From NCBI RefSeq assembly GCF_029227915.1, contig NC_079875.1, positions 14,319,001 through 14,383,000 on the forward strand: DNA of 64,000 bases, given 5' to 3'. The notes beneath the pieces are model-generated. The model was not told where the DNA came from. It worked only from the letters and a program-made list of their open reading frames with translations, and did no database searches. Positions within the stretch are counted from its first letter, which is position 1; each line of letters opens with the position of its first letter. A program made the translations under genes and the position numbers. This DNA comes from Hydractinia symbiolongicarpus. Its lineage: Eukaryota > Cnidaria > Hydrozoa > Anthoathecata > Hydractiniidae. This document shows positions 26,226 to 39,279 of this stretch, piece by piece.

Positions 26226-29200
26226 CCATTGCATTGCACTTTTATGTTTAAGGCTTTAAAACTTGGAAACAGGTGGATATAATTGACATCACGTCCTGTG
26301 TGCGTAACTGAGGACCTCCTGGGACCAAAATCAGACTAATTTCTCTGCCCTGGGTAACCTACCCTTTTCAGAACAGACAGGTTGCTAATGTTATCAACAA
26401 ACCTTTAAACTCCAATATCTCTTTAGCAGTTTGTCAAAAAACATGATCCTTTTATATACATTATTTTGATCAGTGTTTAAACTCTACGCGTAAGGAACAG
26501 GTAAACAAATTTCAAAAACAATTTTTTGTGTATTGACAAGTCCTTGCTGTAGTCATCAAAATTTGGGTGATGTTTTCTTTTCCATTGTCCTCCTGCTTAA
26601 TGGGCCTTATCAGACCTATCAATATTCTTTTACATTGTAGTTTTGTGTGGTATAAATCTTGCCTGGTATGCTTCAATACTTTTTCATTATGTTACAAATT
26701 TTTTTTTGCTACTTTGAAACTACACAGAAAACCTCCAAATACCATTGTAGAAAATCTGATCTGTGGAAGAATTAAATATGAAACGAACCTTAAATTCAGT
26801 TCGGGGTTTCAATCTCCATAATAATACAGAGCTTCCATGTGTCTGTCTGTCACTTTTGTAAAGTCAATATTTTTTGCCACCCGAATACGCAAGTTTTTTG
26901 AGTTTTTTTGTTTTGTTTACATTTGTCTCGTCTAAAAACCATGTTACTAAGCATAAATAGCTACCTAGCTATATACGTCTCCCCAGTTTAACTATATTTA
27001 GCTTGGTGTCCTAGCTAATGTTAGCTTCAAGCTTAGGGATCGTTTTTAGGCCTGGATTATGAAAAAAAACTTTTAAAGACTTTTTGAACTTTTAGGTTAG
27101 GGTGAGGACATTTTTATGCCTATAGCATACAATTTTCTCACCTTAGCTGTACATTACAAGGGGGTCAAATGCAATATGACAAAAAGAAGGATTTTTGTAA
27201 AATTAAGTGTGTACGTTAATTGGGTTTATTTTTACTATTTTGTTTTTGACATCCAGTTAAAATTTTGTGAGCCAGCAAGCCAAGCCAGATAATTATTATT
27301 AATAATTATCAATTATTGATAATTATTACAAAGGTTGTTGATATTTTTAGGGGGAATTTTTTTTTTGGTTCAAAATTTCATAGAGAGGATAGTATTTTTG
27401 TCTGTTTATATTGTTTCTGTTGCAAACTACTGTTTTTTGCAATTTTGTGGAAACTTTTGCTGGAAACAGATCACATGCAATATACTAAAAGAACAATTTT
27501 TTGTAGAATTGGACTCCACTATGAGCTGTTGTGTAAGCTGTTATCTTTTTATAGTTCGTATTATAAACTTTTGTTAAGAAGAACTAACTGCATGTGATGT
27601 CATTTTTGCTGGAATAAACTGTTTCACGTTTTTGTGTGTGTTAAGAATTTTACAAAATTTTGTGGGAATAGATGTTTGTTGATGGAAAAAAAATTACTAA
27701 ATGTTCTGACTGAAATTTTTTTGTTTTTTATATTTTGTAATCTAATTGGGGATGACTGTATACACTGAAATGAATGAAATTTCTATAATTTGATGTGTTT
27801 CATAACCTTTTTGTGGAAGATTTGTGGGTAAAGGCAATATACAACATGCTGAATGAACTGATTTTTTTTTTGGTTTGGATGTGCTCCCCAAAAAATGATC
27901 TGTCTTACATTTTGTGTACACTTTTGTGGGGACGGATCATATAAATGTTTCCAAAATAATAATCTTTGTGGATTCAAAATTTACTCTGTCCTTATTGCTT
28001 TTTTGATATGTTGGTTTAAAATGGTTGGTGGAGATCAATAGGGATCATCATTCTAAAAAAAAATTTTGTTGTTAACCGTTACTTTTTACATTTTGTGGAC
28101 AATTTTAAAACTCAACTAGTACGGAATAGTTTTTCTAGTCCAAATATATTTCAGTTAGAATGAATTTAGATGCCCAAATACAAAATACCTGTTATTATAA
28201 ATAATTTCCTCTTATGTGAACTGTAGAATTTGATGGATAATATGCCTTTTAGGAATCAATTTTCTTTCTTCTTAAATAGTATAACTTTTGCATTTATATA
28301 TATTATATATATATAAAAAAGATATATGTGTAAAATGTTTTTAAATTAATTTTGTGTACTATATACTAATCTAGTATACTATATATATACTATACTAAAT
28401 TTTGCTAACACTATACTAAATTTTGTCCAAAGTTACTAAGAAAATTTTACTTCTTAACATTTTTTCTAGCACTTCAACAACAAAACATTTTTGTTTCTCT
28501 GAATCGTTTAAAACTGTTCTTGTCCTGAAGACATATGAGTTACTTGATCATATTAAATTTTTTTCTGGCAGATCACAAAGGAGAAAATGAGAACTTGAAA
28601 TGGTGTGTATATATAAAATACGTGTATATATATATTTTAAAAGATTAAAACACTAAAGTCTTTTTAAATGGAAGCATCTAAAATAGTGTTCCATGAGTCT
28701 CCGTGTTTTGACTGTTTTAAGAATTTTGCATATTTTATAGAAGCTCACGTAAAATAAAATTATCAGATTGTTTTTTTGTTGAGTGCTGTTAACTTGAGAA
28801 ACAACCATTCAAAGATTTGTGGATTAGACTAGTTCAGTCTTTTTTATTGTTTTTATTGTATTATGGAAGATACACCTGTTGATCTTCCACCTAATGAGTT
28901 TTTTAGTTAAATGGACCAGTTTCTAGACCTCCCACAGTCGCTCCCAAAAACCTTCTAATGTTCCAAAACATACTGAAGTGAGAAATGCATTGGAAGTATT
29001 GAGAAAACTTTACGTATACAAAAAACATTGTTAGGAGACTTAATAAGACACTATTTTCTTATTTTTCACCATAATTGTGAATGTATATCTAGTATGTTAA
29101 AAAAGTTTTAAATTTGGGTACTTCAAAATACCAGTGGTCCTTTTTCAACAAATATTTCTCCAAAAGATGTTTTGTTTTTGTATCCAACTTATTTTTTGCT

Positions 29201-31743
29201 TATGGTTATATGACTGAGCAATGAAAATCACCCTGCATTGAAAACTTATATTCAAGTGCATTCAAAATAGAACGGACCTTAACAAATAAAACATATTTTT
29301 AAAAAAAATATTTCCATGAGAAATTAAAATTAAGAAGAAATGCTAGTTTTGTTAGAATGGTCATGTTCTATATGCAAGGTTATAAATGTACATAAATAGC
29401 ATTTTCTGGGGCATTTTTGAAACTTCTGCACTTCATAAGCAAACACTGGTATTGTGCAGTACCATTTCTGTGGTGTATCTACCTACCTGTATATTGCCTG
29501 GGTTGTTTCCAAGAATTTTGGCCAAATTTTTCAAAAAGAAATTTAAAAAAAGTGTTTTTTTTTTAATCATCATTTCTATGGTAAAACTTTCTACAGATAT
29601 GAAGTTTTCAATATTTAAATGACTTCCACCTTGATCTATTCTAGAAATCAATATATTGTTATTCTAGTCCTATCAAGTAGTAATATTTTGTCCCATATGT
29701 AACAGCTCTTACTTTGGAAGTTTGTCACTCTAAACAAATGTTTTCATTAATAAACCTAATTAAAAAAAACTTTCAGGGATTCTAGGGCACATTTTGTAAA
29801 AGAATTTTATTTACAAGAAAATCAATGATAAAAAAAAAACACAGTTTTATGTTACGTATGGCAATTTTTACCGCAAGGTGCTCCTGCACTTAAAAACAAA
29901 ACAGAGGGCCTACAGAAAATATAAATTTTCTAACTGAATATCACACATCAGAGATACTTTATGACTGAAAGACTTACATATTTGTCAAGTCAAGGTTCTG
30001 TTATCTCAGTTAAGAATAACTTAATTTATTTAGGTTCTTATTGTTTCATACCATGGGGGACAATAAATAACACGTGAAATTTTACTCTTTCTGGCTTTCA
30101 CTTTTCAAAAAAATAATACAAATATAGTAGGTGTTACGTATGGGACATTTATGGATTTCTTACAGAGTGTAAGCAAAAAAAAAAATCTTGATATTGTCAA
30201 ATTAACAGGGAGGAAGACTTAATGTTGTTTTTTTCAAAAGGCAAGAAATCTTCCTTAACAACTAATACAACTGGAAACACTAACTTTTGATTTATTAAAA
30301 ATACCTGAAAAGAGAAAATAAGAAATGTTTGAATGTGATTTGCAATGGGACACGTTACGTATGGGACATTTTAGGGTATTTAGCTGTAAATATTTTCACC
30401 AATAATTGTTTTTTTTTTTCAAAACTGTGATGGACTCAATAGAACAAAAACCCACATTTAATGAGAATTGAAGCTGTTTGCTAAAATATAGAGGCATGGG
30501 ACACTTTTTTTTTAAATCTGGGGAAACTTCTTGGAAACGACCCGCCTGTTCTGCTTGTACAGTAAGTGTACTTATGCGGATTTGTTTCATCATTTCTGAT
30601 CGGCGTTCCAGTGAATGATCGCATAGCTATCAGCTGTAATTTTCAGTTACTAACTATAAACGTGGGTGTGATGATATCTTAGTTACTAAGTAATTCTTTA
30701 TCTGACTGAGGAGTCGGTGGATTAGCTAGAATGTACAGGTTGGCTTTAAATAGACTTTTATTGTTTAGTTTTTTCACAATAGAACAAGAAAATTTATTCC
30801 CTGGTGGTGCTCATTACATTTTTCAGGAAAGTATAATCACTAGGATCTTGAAATTAACAATCTTACAATCGTCAGGTCTGAAAACGTTTTTTGAAGTGTT
30901 GGTATGGTCATCTTTTTGAGAGAAATAAAATAAGCAAAAGATAAAAAAATTTTTTGACAATAACAAAATGTTATGTTAATTAATAATTTTCATGATCCAT
31001 CCATCATTAGCTGTTCAGCGCTCAGAAATTTAAAATACATATAAATATTGTTTAATAGTATATGTAACAATTGTAATCGCTACCACTATTATTTTTATTT
31101 CGAGTTGAGGAAAATGGGCGTATGCACACATTCTGATAGGTGAAAACATTTTTAAACAGGTCATAAAGTATAGATTGGAAAAATTTGAAAAATATTAAAA
31201 AGTGTCTATAATCACCTTTCTTGAAAAAAGGTGTTTTTGTTGCATAGTTTAATAAATAAAAAATAGTTTTTTAAAGGCATCTATCAAATTGCTCCATATT
31301 TTATTGTGCTCAAAATGTCTTCAAGCAAAAACTGCCACAGGAACTCTTTAAGATTTTAAGTCTTATGTCCTAAGAACATTGGCAAATGTTCACAGCAGAC
31401 GTTGACAAGTTCAAAGTGTGTCAATTGCTTGTGTTTACGGGTAACCCCTTCTTTCTTTTCAATATTTTTTGTCTGGAATTGTTGCTGATGTTGTTGCTCT
31501 CGTGTTTTACTTTTGCTCACAAGCAATTTGGGAAAATTTCATTTTTTTTGTCTCAAAGTAGGTGGTCACATGTATAAACAAAAGAAGTATTTAACGTTTG
31601 CAAATAATTTGAAACTCAAAGATTGAAACATAATTATATTCTTTTATAACTACAATTTATAATATTTATATATTATATTTTGCAGCTAAAAATTTGCCGT
31701 ATATGCATGCATATTTTAAAAGAAGAGTTACTATATACCCACC
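26226..31743. other. Long gene-poor A+T-rich region
   Basis: No exon with recognisable homology is seen in 5.5 kb. The segment includes a palindrome at 27301-27327, A+T-rich simple sequence around 28290-28400, and recurrent TTACGTATGG words at 29850, 30134 and 30354. It may contain decayed repeats. Confidence 0.45.
27301..27327. repeat. 12-bp perfect palindrome
   Basis: Arms AATAATTATCAA and TTGATAATTATT with a TTA centre. The site is A+T-rich. Confidence 0.85.
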
Positions 31744-34700
31744 ATGAATGTTTTCAAGAATTATTATCGTGCACCACAAACTTTATTAAAATTACCAAGA
31801 CAGCTGTGTTTTTGCGTACATTACTCGCAAGCTTCTACAAACCATTATAATGTACAACAATTAGAACTATTGGGAAGGAAATATCAGAAGGATGAAATGA
31901 CAAATATCGGCGAAAACATTGTGAATAAGTTGGGTCGAAAACTTCATTTATTAAAAGATCATCCTCTTGAAATAATAAAACGCAAAATCAGAGATCATTT
32001 TCATGCTAATTACCGATCACGTTTTGGTGGTTGTGTTTTTGCCTCCATTGATAATCTTAATCCGATCGTAAACATAAAACAAAATTTTGACAGCCTTTTA
32101 GTTCCAAAAGATCACGTAAGTCGCGCAAAAAATGATAATTATTATGTAAATAAAGATTACGTTTTACGATCTCACACGACAGCTCATGAGGTTGAACTTT
32201 TAAAAAGTGGTTGGAATGCGTTTCTGAATTGTGGAGATTGCTATAGAAGAGACGAAATTGACAGCAGCCATTATCCAGTGTTTCATCAGATGGAAGGTGT
32301 GCGGTTATTTGACCAACATGAGCTATTTCTTGGCACCAAGGTATGGTGAATTACAACCTTCAAAACGTTTTTTTTCTATTTTCTCAGTTAGTATTACAAC
32401 CACATGTATACAAAATAAAGTGCTGAATTGTGTGCACTTCTTGGGTCATCAGAAAAGTGTGTTTGTTATTAGACAGTTGTAGTGCTTTCGTTGGCCTTGC
32501 CCGTCATTTTTGTTGTGCTAAAAAAATTTGGTCTTTTTTAGAGTTGATTTTTTTTAAAAAGAATTTAAAAGCAGGAGTTTTTAGTTATTTCACCAATTTG
32601 TATTTTTACAGCCGTTATATGGAGGAAGATATAACCAGATCGTAAAAAATATTGTATCTGGTTCTAGTTTTATAAATAATGGCATGATTTTTTAGGATGA
32701 CACTTTGAAGATTTTAGAATCACACAATATGGAGCGTACCTCACAGAAACAGGGCTGGTACACTTCCGATGCTACAGCAGTGACTGAGTATAATCTTAAG
32801 TACACCTTAATGCAACTTGCGGAGTATTTGTTCGGAGACGATATTGAAATGCGATGGGTAGATGCGTACTTTCCCTTCACACATCCATCGTGGGAACTAG
32901 AAATCAAATTGAATGGTGAGTGGATGGAAATGCTGGGGTGTGGCATTCTGGAGCATGGTATTATGCAAAATGGTATGTAAATACTTTCTTAGTTTTGTAT
33001 ACATTTGCTTTGTAAAATGTTTTACTTTTCTTTGTCTAATATTTTAGTCTTAGATGTAGTAGTATTTTGTGTTATACTTTCGTTTTTTTTGTGTTAGAAC
33101 AGAAAGAAGCCAGGTAAATAAGTAATTATAAAAATTATATTAGAGTTGACTAGATGTTAACCTTAATATAAGTATGTAAGGTTGACTGGATGTCAGGAAA
33201 TTTTTTTACAGAAATTCAGCTTATATTTTTTTAACTTATGGTCCATCGCTCTTTGCCAGACATTTGGCAAACTTTTTTGCTGACCGGGGTTTTTAAAGTG
33301 GATGTAAATTGAGCTTAAAGTTTCGCTCTCACTTTTATCTTACTTAAATGTTGTTCGTCCATGGCCGATGTGAAAAACAAATTTGCCGACGTGAAACACA
33401 AGTTTGCCGACGTGAAGTAGGCAAATGGTATTTCCCAATTGAGATAAATTAAAGGCCAGCTAGAAGTCAAGAAAAACTTCTCGTTATAAGCTCTAAGAAG
33501 TAACATTTTACTTCACAACTACATCTTCAAAATTATCAAATTTACCAAGGTCGTTGTTTAAAGCTGGATACGTTTTAGAAAGAAACTCTGGTGAAGTTTT
33601 CCACTTATAAAACGTGAATCTAATTTCGGTTTGTTTGCTTTTATCTATGTTATTTTTAGCTGGTGCAGGTGATAGAATTGGATGGGCCTTCGGTCTTGGA
33701 CTAGAACGATTCGCTATGAAATTGTTCCATATTCCAGATATTCGATTATTTTGGAGTACAGATTCGAGATTCTTGTCGCAATTCGAAGGTAAAGAAAATG
33801 CTGTTTTTAAACCATTTAGCAAATACCCGCCATCTTACAAAGACATTTCATTTTGGTTGAATGAAGATTTTGCGGCAAATGATCTGTTTGAAATCGTTCG
33901 ATCGGTGGCTGGAGATGTTGTCGAAGAGGTATTTTATATTTTTATTTACTTTTGAAGACCTATAACAAGTAATTTTTTATATTACTTTATTATAATAATT
34001 TTTTTTAAGTTTTCCAAAATATCATTTGGCAGTAATGTACAATTAACACAATCCAAATCTCTGCAATTCAAAAAACTCCATACTCCCAACAAATGTAAAG
34101 TCACCGTGAAAATTCCTCGAAGAATCTTTAATCTCAAACATGTTTTGATACAACAAGCTGCAATCCTTTACAAAATATATTGAGAGGAGACGACAAATTT
34201 CGTTTCTACAAGTAATTATGTCGATCATTTATTTCTCTACCAGATTTTTCACAATATGAACTTCTCAATGTTCACTGCGGACTTCGGATCCTGTTTAGTT
34301 AATTAGATCCAAACTTTTAAAATTTGCTAATTGTTGCTAAATCAAGGGTAGGCTTTAAAATTGCTCTTATTTAACATTAGAGTAAAAATGGATAATAAAA
34401 ACACTTTTCTGATATCGTGTCATTATACCTCTTTCATTTTACCGAAAGTATCAATAACAGAAAATTTGACCTCTATTGCCCTTTAACATTCATGTTAACT
34501 GTAGTAGAAAATTTCCACATAGCTTTCAGATCAGTCATATTTTATCATGACTACCCAGTCATGCTACTTAGCGGAACTAGAGATCGTCCCTTTATTCTGC
34601 TACGGCTTCACGAAGGTTATTTAGGTTTCTATTAGCCTAGGCGGTTAAAGTATTTTTTCTTGCCGAATTCGCGATGAGGACCACTAGTTCTGAAAATGTT

Positions 34701-35296
34701 CCGGCGAAATTGCTAGTTATGTGCGTACGTGACGGTGTACTTAGTTTTTATACATTTTTTACTGGTTTACTCGAAAGCAAAACCAATCCTACTGATAATC
34801 GTACTGATGATCGTACTGATGATCGTACTGATGATCGTACTGATAATCGTACTGACGATCGTACTGATGATCGTACTGATGATCGTACTGATGATCGTAC
34901 TGATGATCGTACTGATGATCGTACTGATGATCGTACTGATGATCGTACTAAGCGAAAGCTTATTAGGTACACTTGTCTTAATTTTTTAAAAAATAAGTGC
35001 ATATCTTACTGCCATTTCCCTAGACAATAAAGGGCCTGTAATTACGTTCCACGAACTACATTTGTGTGCATGACTCGCTTTATCGTTTCCTAGCTAAACG
35101 TTTTTTTCACATAATTATTTTCCTTTAGATGACTTTAGTGGATCAATTTATTCACCCAAAGACACGTAAAAGCAGTGTGTGTTATCGCATCACTTATCGC
35201 GCGATGGATAGAACGCTACGCGACGAAGAAGTGAACGAACTTCAAGATGAAATTCGCAACAGCGTGGAAAGGACATTGAACGTTAGTTTGAGGTGA
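31744..35296 (+). CDS. FARS2: Mitochondrial phenylalanine--tRNA ligase, 4 exons
   Basis: This monomeric class II synthetase charges mitochondrial tRNA-Phe with phenylalanine. Exons 31744-32340, 32696-32972, 33660-33928 and 35129-35296 have GT-AG borders and matching phases, giving 436 residues (human about 451). Residues 1-30 are basic/hydrophobic, as expected for a mitochondrial presequence. Class II signatures are visible: HTTAHE (144-149), motif 2 text CYRRDEID (166-173) followed by [10 protein letters not shown], and motif 3 text [16 protein letters not shown] (293-308). Exon 4 encodes [20 protein letters not shown], part of the C-terminal ferredoxin-fold anticodon-binding domain that stands in for the bacterial beta subunit. 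The ATG follows CCCACC and lies 58 nt after a TTTTGCAG acceptor-like site (31685). Intron 3 contains a 12-bp minisatellite. There are no lesions. Confidence 0.95.
33361..33427. repeat. ~23-bp short tandem repeat
   Basis: About three copies of TTTGCCGACGTGAAACACAA with small changes, within FARS2 intron 2. Confidence 0.7.
34789..34949. repeat. 12-bp minisatellite (GTACTGATGATC)n
   Basis: About 13 copies of a 12-bp unit with a few GATAATC and GACGATC variants, in FARS2 intron 3. Because 12 is a multiple of three, no stop arises in several frames on both strands, which creates spurious repeat ORFs. Confidence 0.95.
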
Positions 35297-35837
35297 AAAT
35301 TTCTGTTGATGGATATAGCTTGCATTGGGGTGATGACTGCTCCGTTCCACAAATGAAAAAGAGAAACAGTCCATGCAACGAGAGAGATATTTGATTACAC
35401 TGATTGTTATTTTCGACTCTCGATTCTCTTAAATATTGATGTAAATTGCGGGAGATATAAACAAAGTTAAAAACAATTTTGAATGCACGCTTTTAATTTG
35501 TCACCAAGTTCAAATCTTTAAAGTTTTGCGTTAATGGTAATTAATAACCGCAGTTTCAGTTTGAAGCATGGATTTTTTTCAAAATCTGCTCCCTTGCTGC
35601 TACACGCCTGTATCAGCGGATCAACATTTGAGCTGGCAGCGATCTAGACACGATGAAGGTCCACCTTTTTATAAACACGCTTGTTTTACACTGGATTTAT
35701 TGGTATATTTTCTTTTTTATACAATTTACAATCTTCCTTCTCCAACTGAAAACCTGTGTTGCATTGCAGGTAGCTGAACTAAAAAAGTGTTTATAAATGT
35801 GTATCGTGTGCTAGATTGTGTGAGAAGTGTTTTCGTT

Positions 35838-38800
35838 TTAGTTGTAATTGTCAAGATAAATATTTTTACGTTTTAAGAACGAACGAAATTCTTTCGATTT
35901 ACACAGAGTAAGAGCGTTGTTTCGAATGTTATGACACACTCCTTCGTAGTGAAAACTACTGTCGCAATGACATCGTAAATATTTTTTCGTTTTCCTCGTG
36001 CGAGTCAACGCCATTAGTGCGGTTTCGCATTCTTGTGTACATTCAATACCAGGTATCAACAAGTTACAGTGAATGTTTGTCATGTCATCATGCATTTTTT
36101 TGCATCGCTTGTTTCGTTGACATCGTTGATAAGCTCTGGTGCAGCCATTTTTGAGTAAATTTGGAGTAGAAAACTCTCGTATGTCTCCACGCAAACAGCG
36201 ACGTATACGATGTTTATACGTTGGACAATCCGTGTTTTCACCACAATCAGTCGTCATTAGTTTGTTGAAATCAGCAGATTTTACTTCAAGGTTTTGTAAG
36301 TATGATCGACAATCCAGTGAACACGTTATGCTGAAGTTATCGATTTTATCTTCAGCGGTGTTTGCGTTGAATAAATCCATGCAATGCTCGTATGTCACCC
36401 TGGAAAAAAATTATACGTTATCATTTTTCGCTAGCAAATCTGAACCTCTTTACTATACTTTTGTGTGGGTGGGGCGAGTGATGTCGAAAGACTGTTAGCC
36501 TTGTGGTAGAGCGTTCGTTTCCAGTGTGGGAGGTCTTTAGTGCAAACCCCTGGCCAAATCATGCCAGAGACTATAAAAGTGTGAATTTATCCTTTCTGCT
36601 TAGCGTTCGGCATAAGAATAAGATTAATATCTTAGGCAGTTGTCTAGTTGAGCGATTCATGTGCTTGCGCGGCTTTCGTAGCTCAAATGGGAGCCTTAAA
36701 TGAGCAGGGCCCCGTTAGCACGACCCTCGTTGATAGCAGTACCAATAGGAACTAAAGAGGCTGTACTGGGCCGACAATTTCAATAATAAGGGTATATAGA
36801 GTGGAAATTTTTTAAAAAATGTTATGAAACGAGCAATCATAATGACCCTTTTGCTGTAAAATATAGTACAGTAGAGTAACATTTCTTCCGATCATATCTC
36901 CGTAAAGACCTGCTTAATTGGTAATCATTGGAAAAATAAGGTGGTGCATTGAAATGTGAGAAAAAGGGTGATCATTCTTGCCTTCAAAGCTCTCAAAAAG
37001 CTTTGGGCATTTGTGAAATTTTGCTTCTTCCTTTTCTGCGCATTGTTAGTTAGTAAACCGAGAAATTTTAGGTTTGACGAGTTTTGAATAAATGTTTCTT
37101 CAGCAGCATCTCTGTACTGAAGCTTCAGAGATTTAAGCTTTTAAAGCTTACAAGTTTAACTTTCAGTTTGATTGCTGACTGTATAATCTTACGTCGAGGA
37201 GTCCTTAAAACGCCGTCTGGATTGGAATATGTTAAATGCAGAACAGTAGCTGGACAGCTACTTAAAAACGTTAAAACGTATGCTGTGGACGTTTCTATTC
37301 AGTAAATTTAACAATTGGTCACAAAAGTAGCAAAAATGCAACGTTGAAGCATACTTCGACCAAATATGCTACATCTCGTTGAATTCCCGGATTTATTTTG
37401 TGTCTTAAAAAGTTATTTTTTTCTCAATCGTCAAACTATTAGGGAAAGTTAATCCCTTAAGGATACCACCTATAATATTTATTATGTTATGCTACAAGTT
37501 GAATCTGTCTGTTTAAAATGGTTTCGTGCAGCTTTGTTTGGGACTCGCTCCTGCCACAGAGTAATTCAATTATAGGGGTCTTTCTACGGCCTAACGAGCA
37601 GTTACAATAATAACACCCTCATTCTGTTTACAATAATGACTGAATCGCACCCTCGTCCCCAGGCTTTTTCGCCTCTTTGATATGAGAGAATATATTTTTC
37701 GCCTTCATCTCTCTTATCAAGAAGGCAAGGGTGGGCCGAATCACTACTTTGTAGTTGCACGAAATAGTGATGTACGGGATATGTATAATTTAAGGACCAG
37801 ATTATGTACGGCGAAAAAAATAGACAACAAACAAATATAACAAACAAATAAACTACACATTGTGTTTAGCAACCTTATCCTTAGGACCTTTTACGTCCAC
37901 GAGTTCTTGGTTCGTTCAATGTTCAAACAATGTTCAAGTATATGATTTATTAACTAGTTGATGTACGGGAAAAATGCGTTGTATAATTTTTATAACTCTC
38001 TTGCTGAATGAAAAATTGAAAATGAAATCTTTTTACTCTTAAGAACTGACAGCAAGAATGTCCGAAAATATAACTTATTTTTAAATGTGTTTGCTTTCTC
38101 ACAATTACACAAAACAAGATGGATGTAACTGATCCATGTAAATAAAACAGTTATGTTGAAAGAAGAAACATTCCAAAACTCTGTGTGGCATTTTTTTCTG
38201 GCTAGCTTTTACAACCCTTCATACATCATGTGTCTTTTTGTTGTTTTAACGACGGAGAGTTTTGATTTCTGAAGTCATGGTCTGCTCTACCGAAGTCCGT
38301 AAAAAGGACCAACTTAAGCTTTAAAGACCGACTAAAATTTTGTACCAACTTTAATTTCTGCTGACGCATATTATTTATCGCGCGATGGCAATATGAACGT
38401 ATTTCGCGCGTGTTAATTTTCGCGCAAATTTAAATTCCACACACACACAAGAAAATAGAAAGACAAATTCATAACTATGGACAAAAAGATGGAGGTGTTT
38501 AACACGTCTTTCTTCGAAAAAACAGGATATTTTTGCTGCGCGTAATTCTTTCGTGCAAAATATTTGGTGCGTTATTATCTGTGCGAGATTAAGTTAAATT
38601 AGTAAATTTGCGTGCTAAGAAAATTTTCTGTACAAATGAATAAATATTATAGATAAATAAATTTGTACGAATAAGGTGGCTACATTTATAATACAGACAA
38701 GAAGAATTTGGAAAATTATTTTGTATCTATTTTACTTTCCATTAGTTATTCCAAAAACTGTCCCGGCCAGTAAAATTGTGTTCAAGTTACCAATATATAT

Positions 38801-39279
38801 TTACCGACCCTTTTTTGCTGAATTTTTTGCATAATTATGGTAGCCATAAAATTGCAAAGCGTGGCTAGGATTTTAAGGGATTTTTGGTAGTAATTAATCG
38901 ATACTATGGGATCAATGTTCATTGTTTCATTGTTCGTTTCAGATTTCTGCTTAATAACCTATAACCTACTTGTATTGCAAGTATAAACTTAATGTATTCA
39001 AATAACGCACAATCCTGTAAAAATGGTTTTCTACAAACTTTATCTTCATCAGTCTCCATTTGAGGTCAGCTGAATATCTTGTAAAGAATTATCCATAAAC
39101 CTTGTTGAGCGTTTATTAATGAAGAAAACGCTTTACGTATAATTTCGAACTTACCCTGAAAGCATGCTACTACAATCTTTATCAGTCTTGCATTCGTTCA
39201 CATAAGTGTCCCAAAAGGCATGAAGATGCGGTAAGGCAACTAACAAAATATACAAAAGCAGAGCACACGAAGTCCTCAT
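35838..39279 (-). CDS. Secreted GDNF-receptor/GAS1-like cysteine-rich protein B
   Basis: This is the minus-strand paralogue of the gene at 17328-20040. Exon 1 (39279-39155) encodes a signal peptide, MRTSCALLLYILLVALPHLH, and two cysteines. Exon 2 (36399-35838) follows after a GTAAG donor and TTTTCCAG acceptor in phase 2, giving 228 residues. All 18 mature cysteines match protein A in order and spacing. The C-terminal two thirds is about 93% identical while the N-terminal part is much more diverged. A SINE lies in the intron. The two genes point toward each other with FARS2 between them, as after an inverted duplication. A secreted GFR-alpha/GAS1-like role is inferred from cysteine spacing only. 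Confidence 0.8.
36485..36790 (+). repeat. tRNA-derived SINE, second family
   Basis: TAGCCTTGTGGTAGAGCGTT gives a good A box, followed by a weak B-box-like GGTCTTTAGTGCAAACCC. The body continues with GGCCAAATCATGCCAGAG and GTACTGGGCCGAC. It lies in the intron of the cysteine-rich gene B and differs in body from the SINE at 41970. Confidence 0.6.

Noticed and set aside
34674-35030. Asp/Arg/Thr- and Ser/Val/Arg-repeat ORFs
   Set aside because: They come from the 12-bp minisatellite inside a FARS2 intron, with frames open on both strands.
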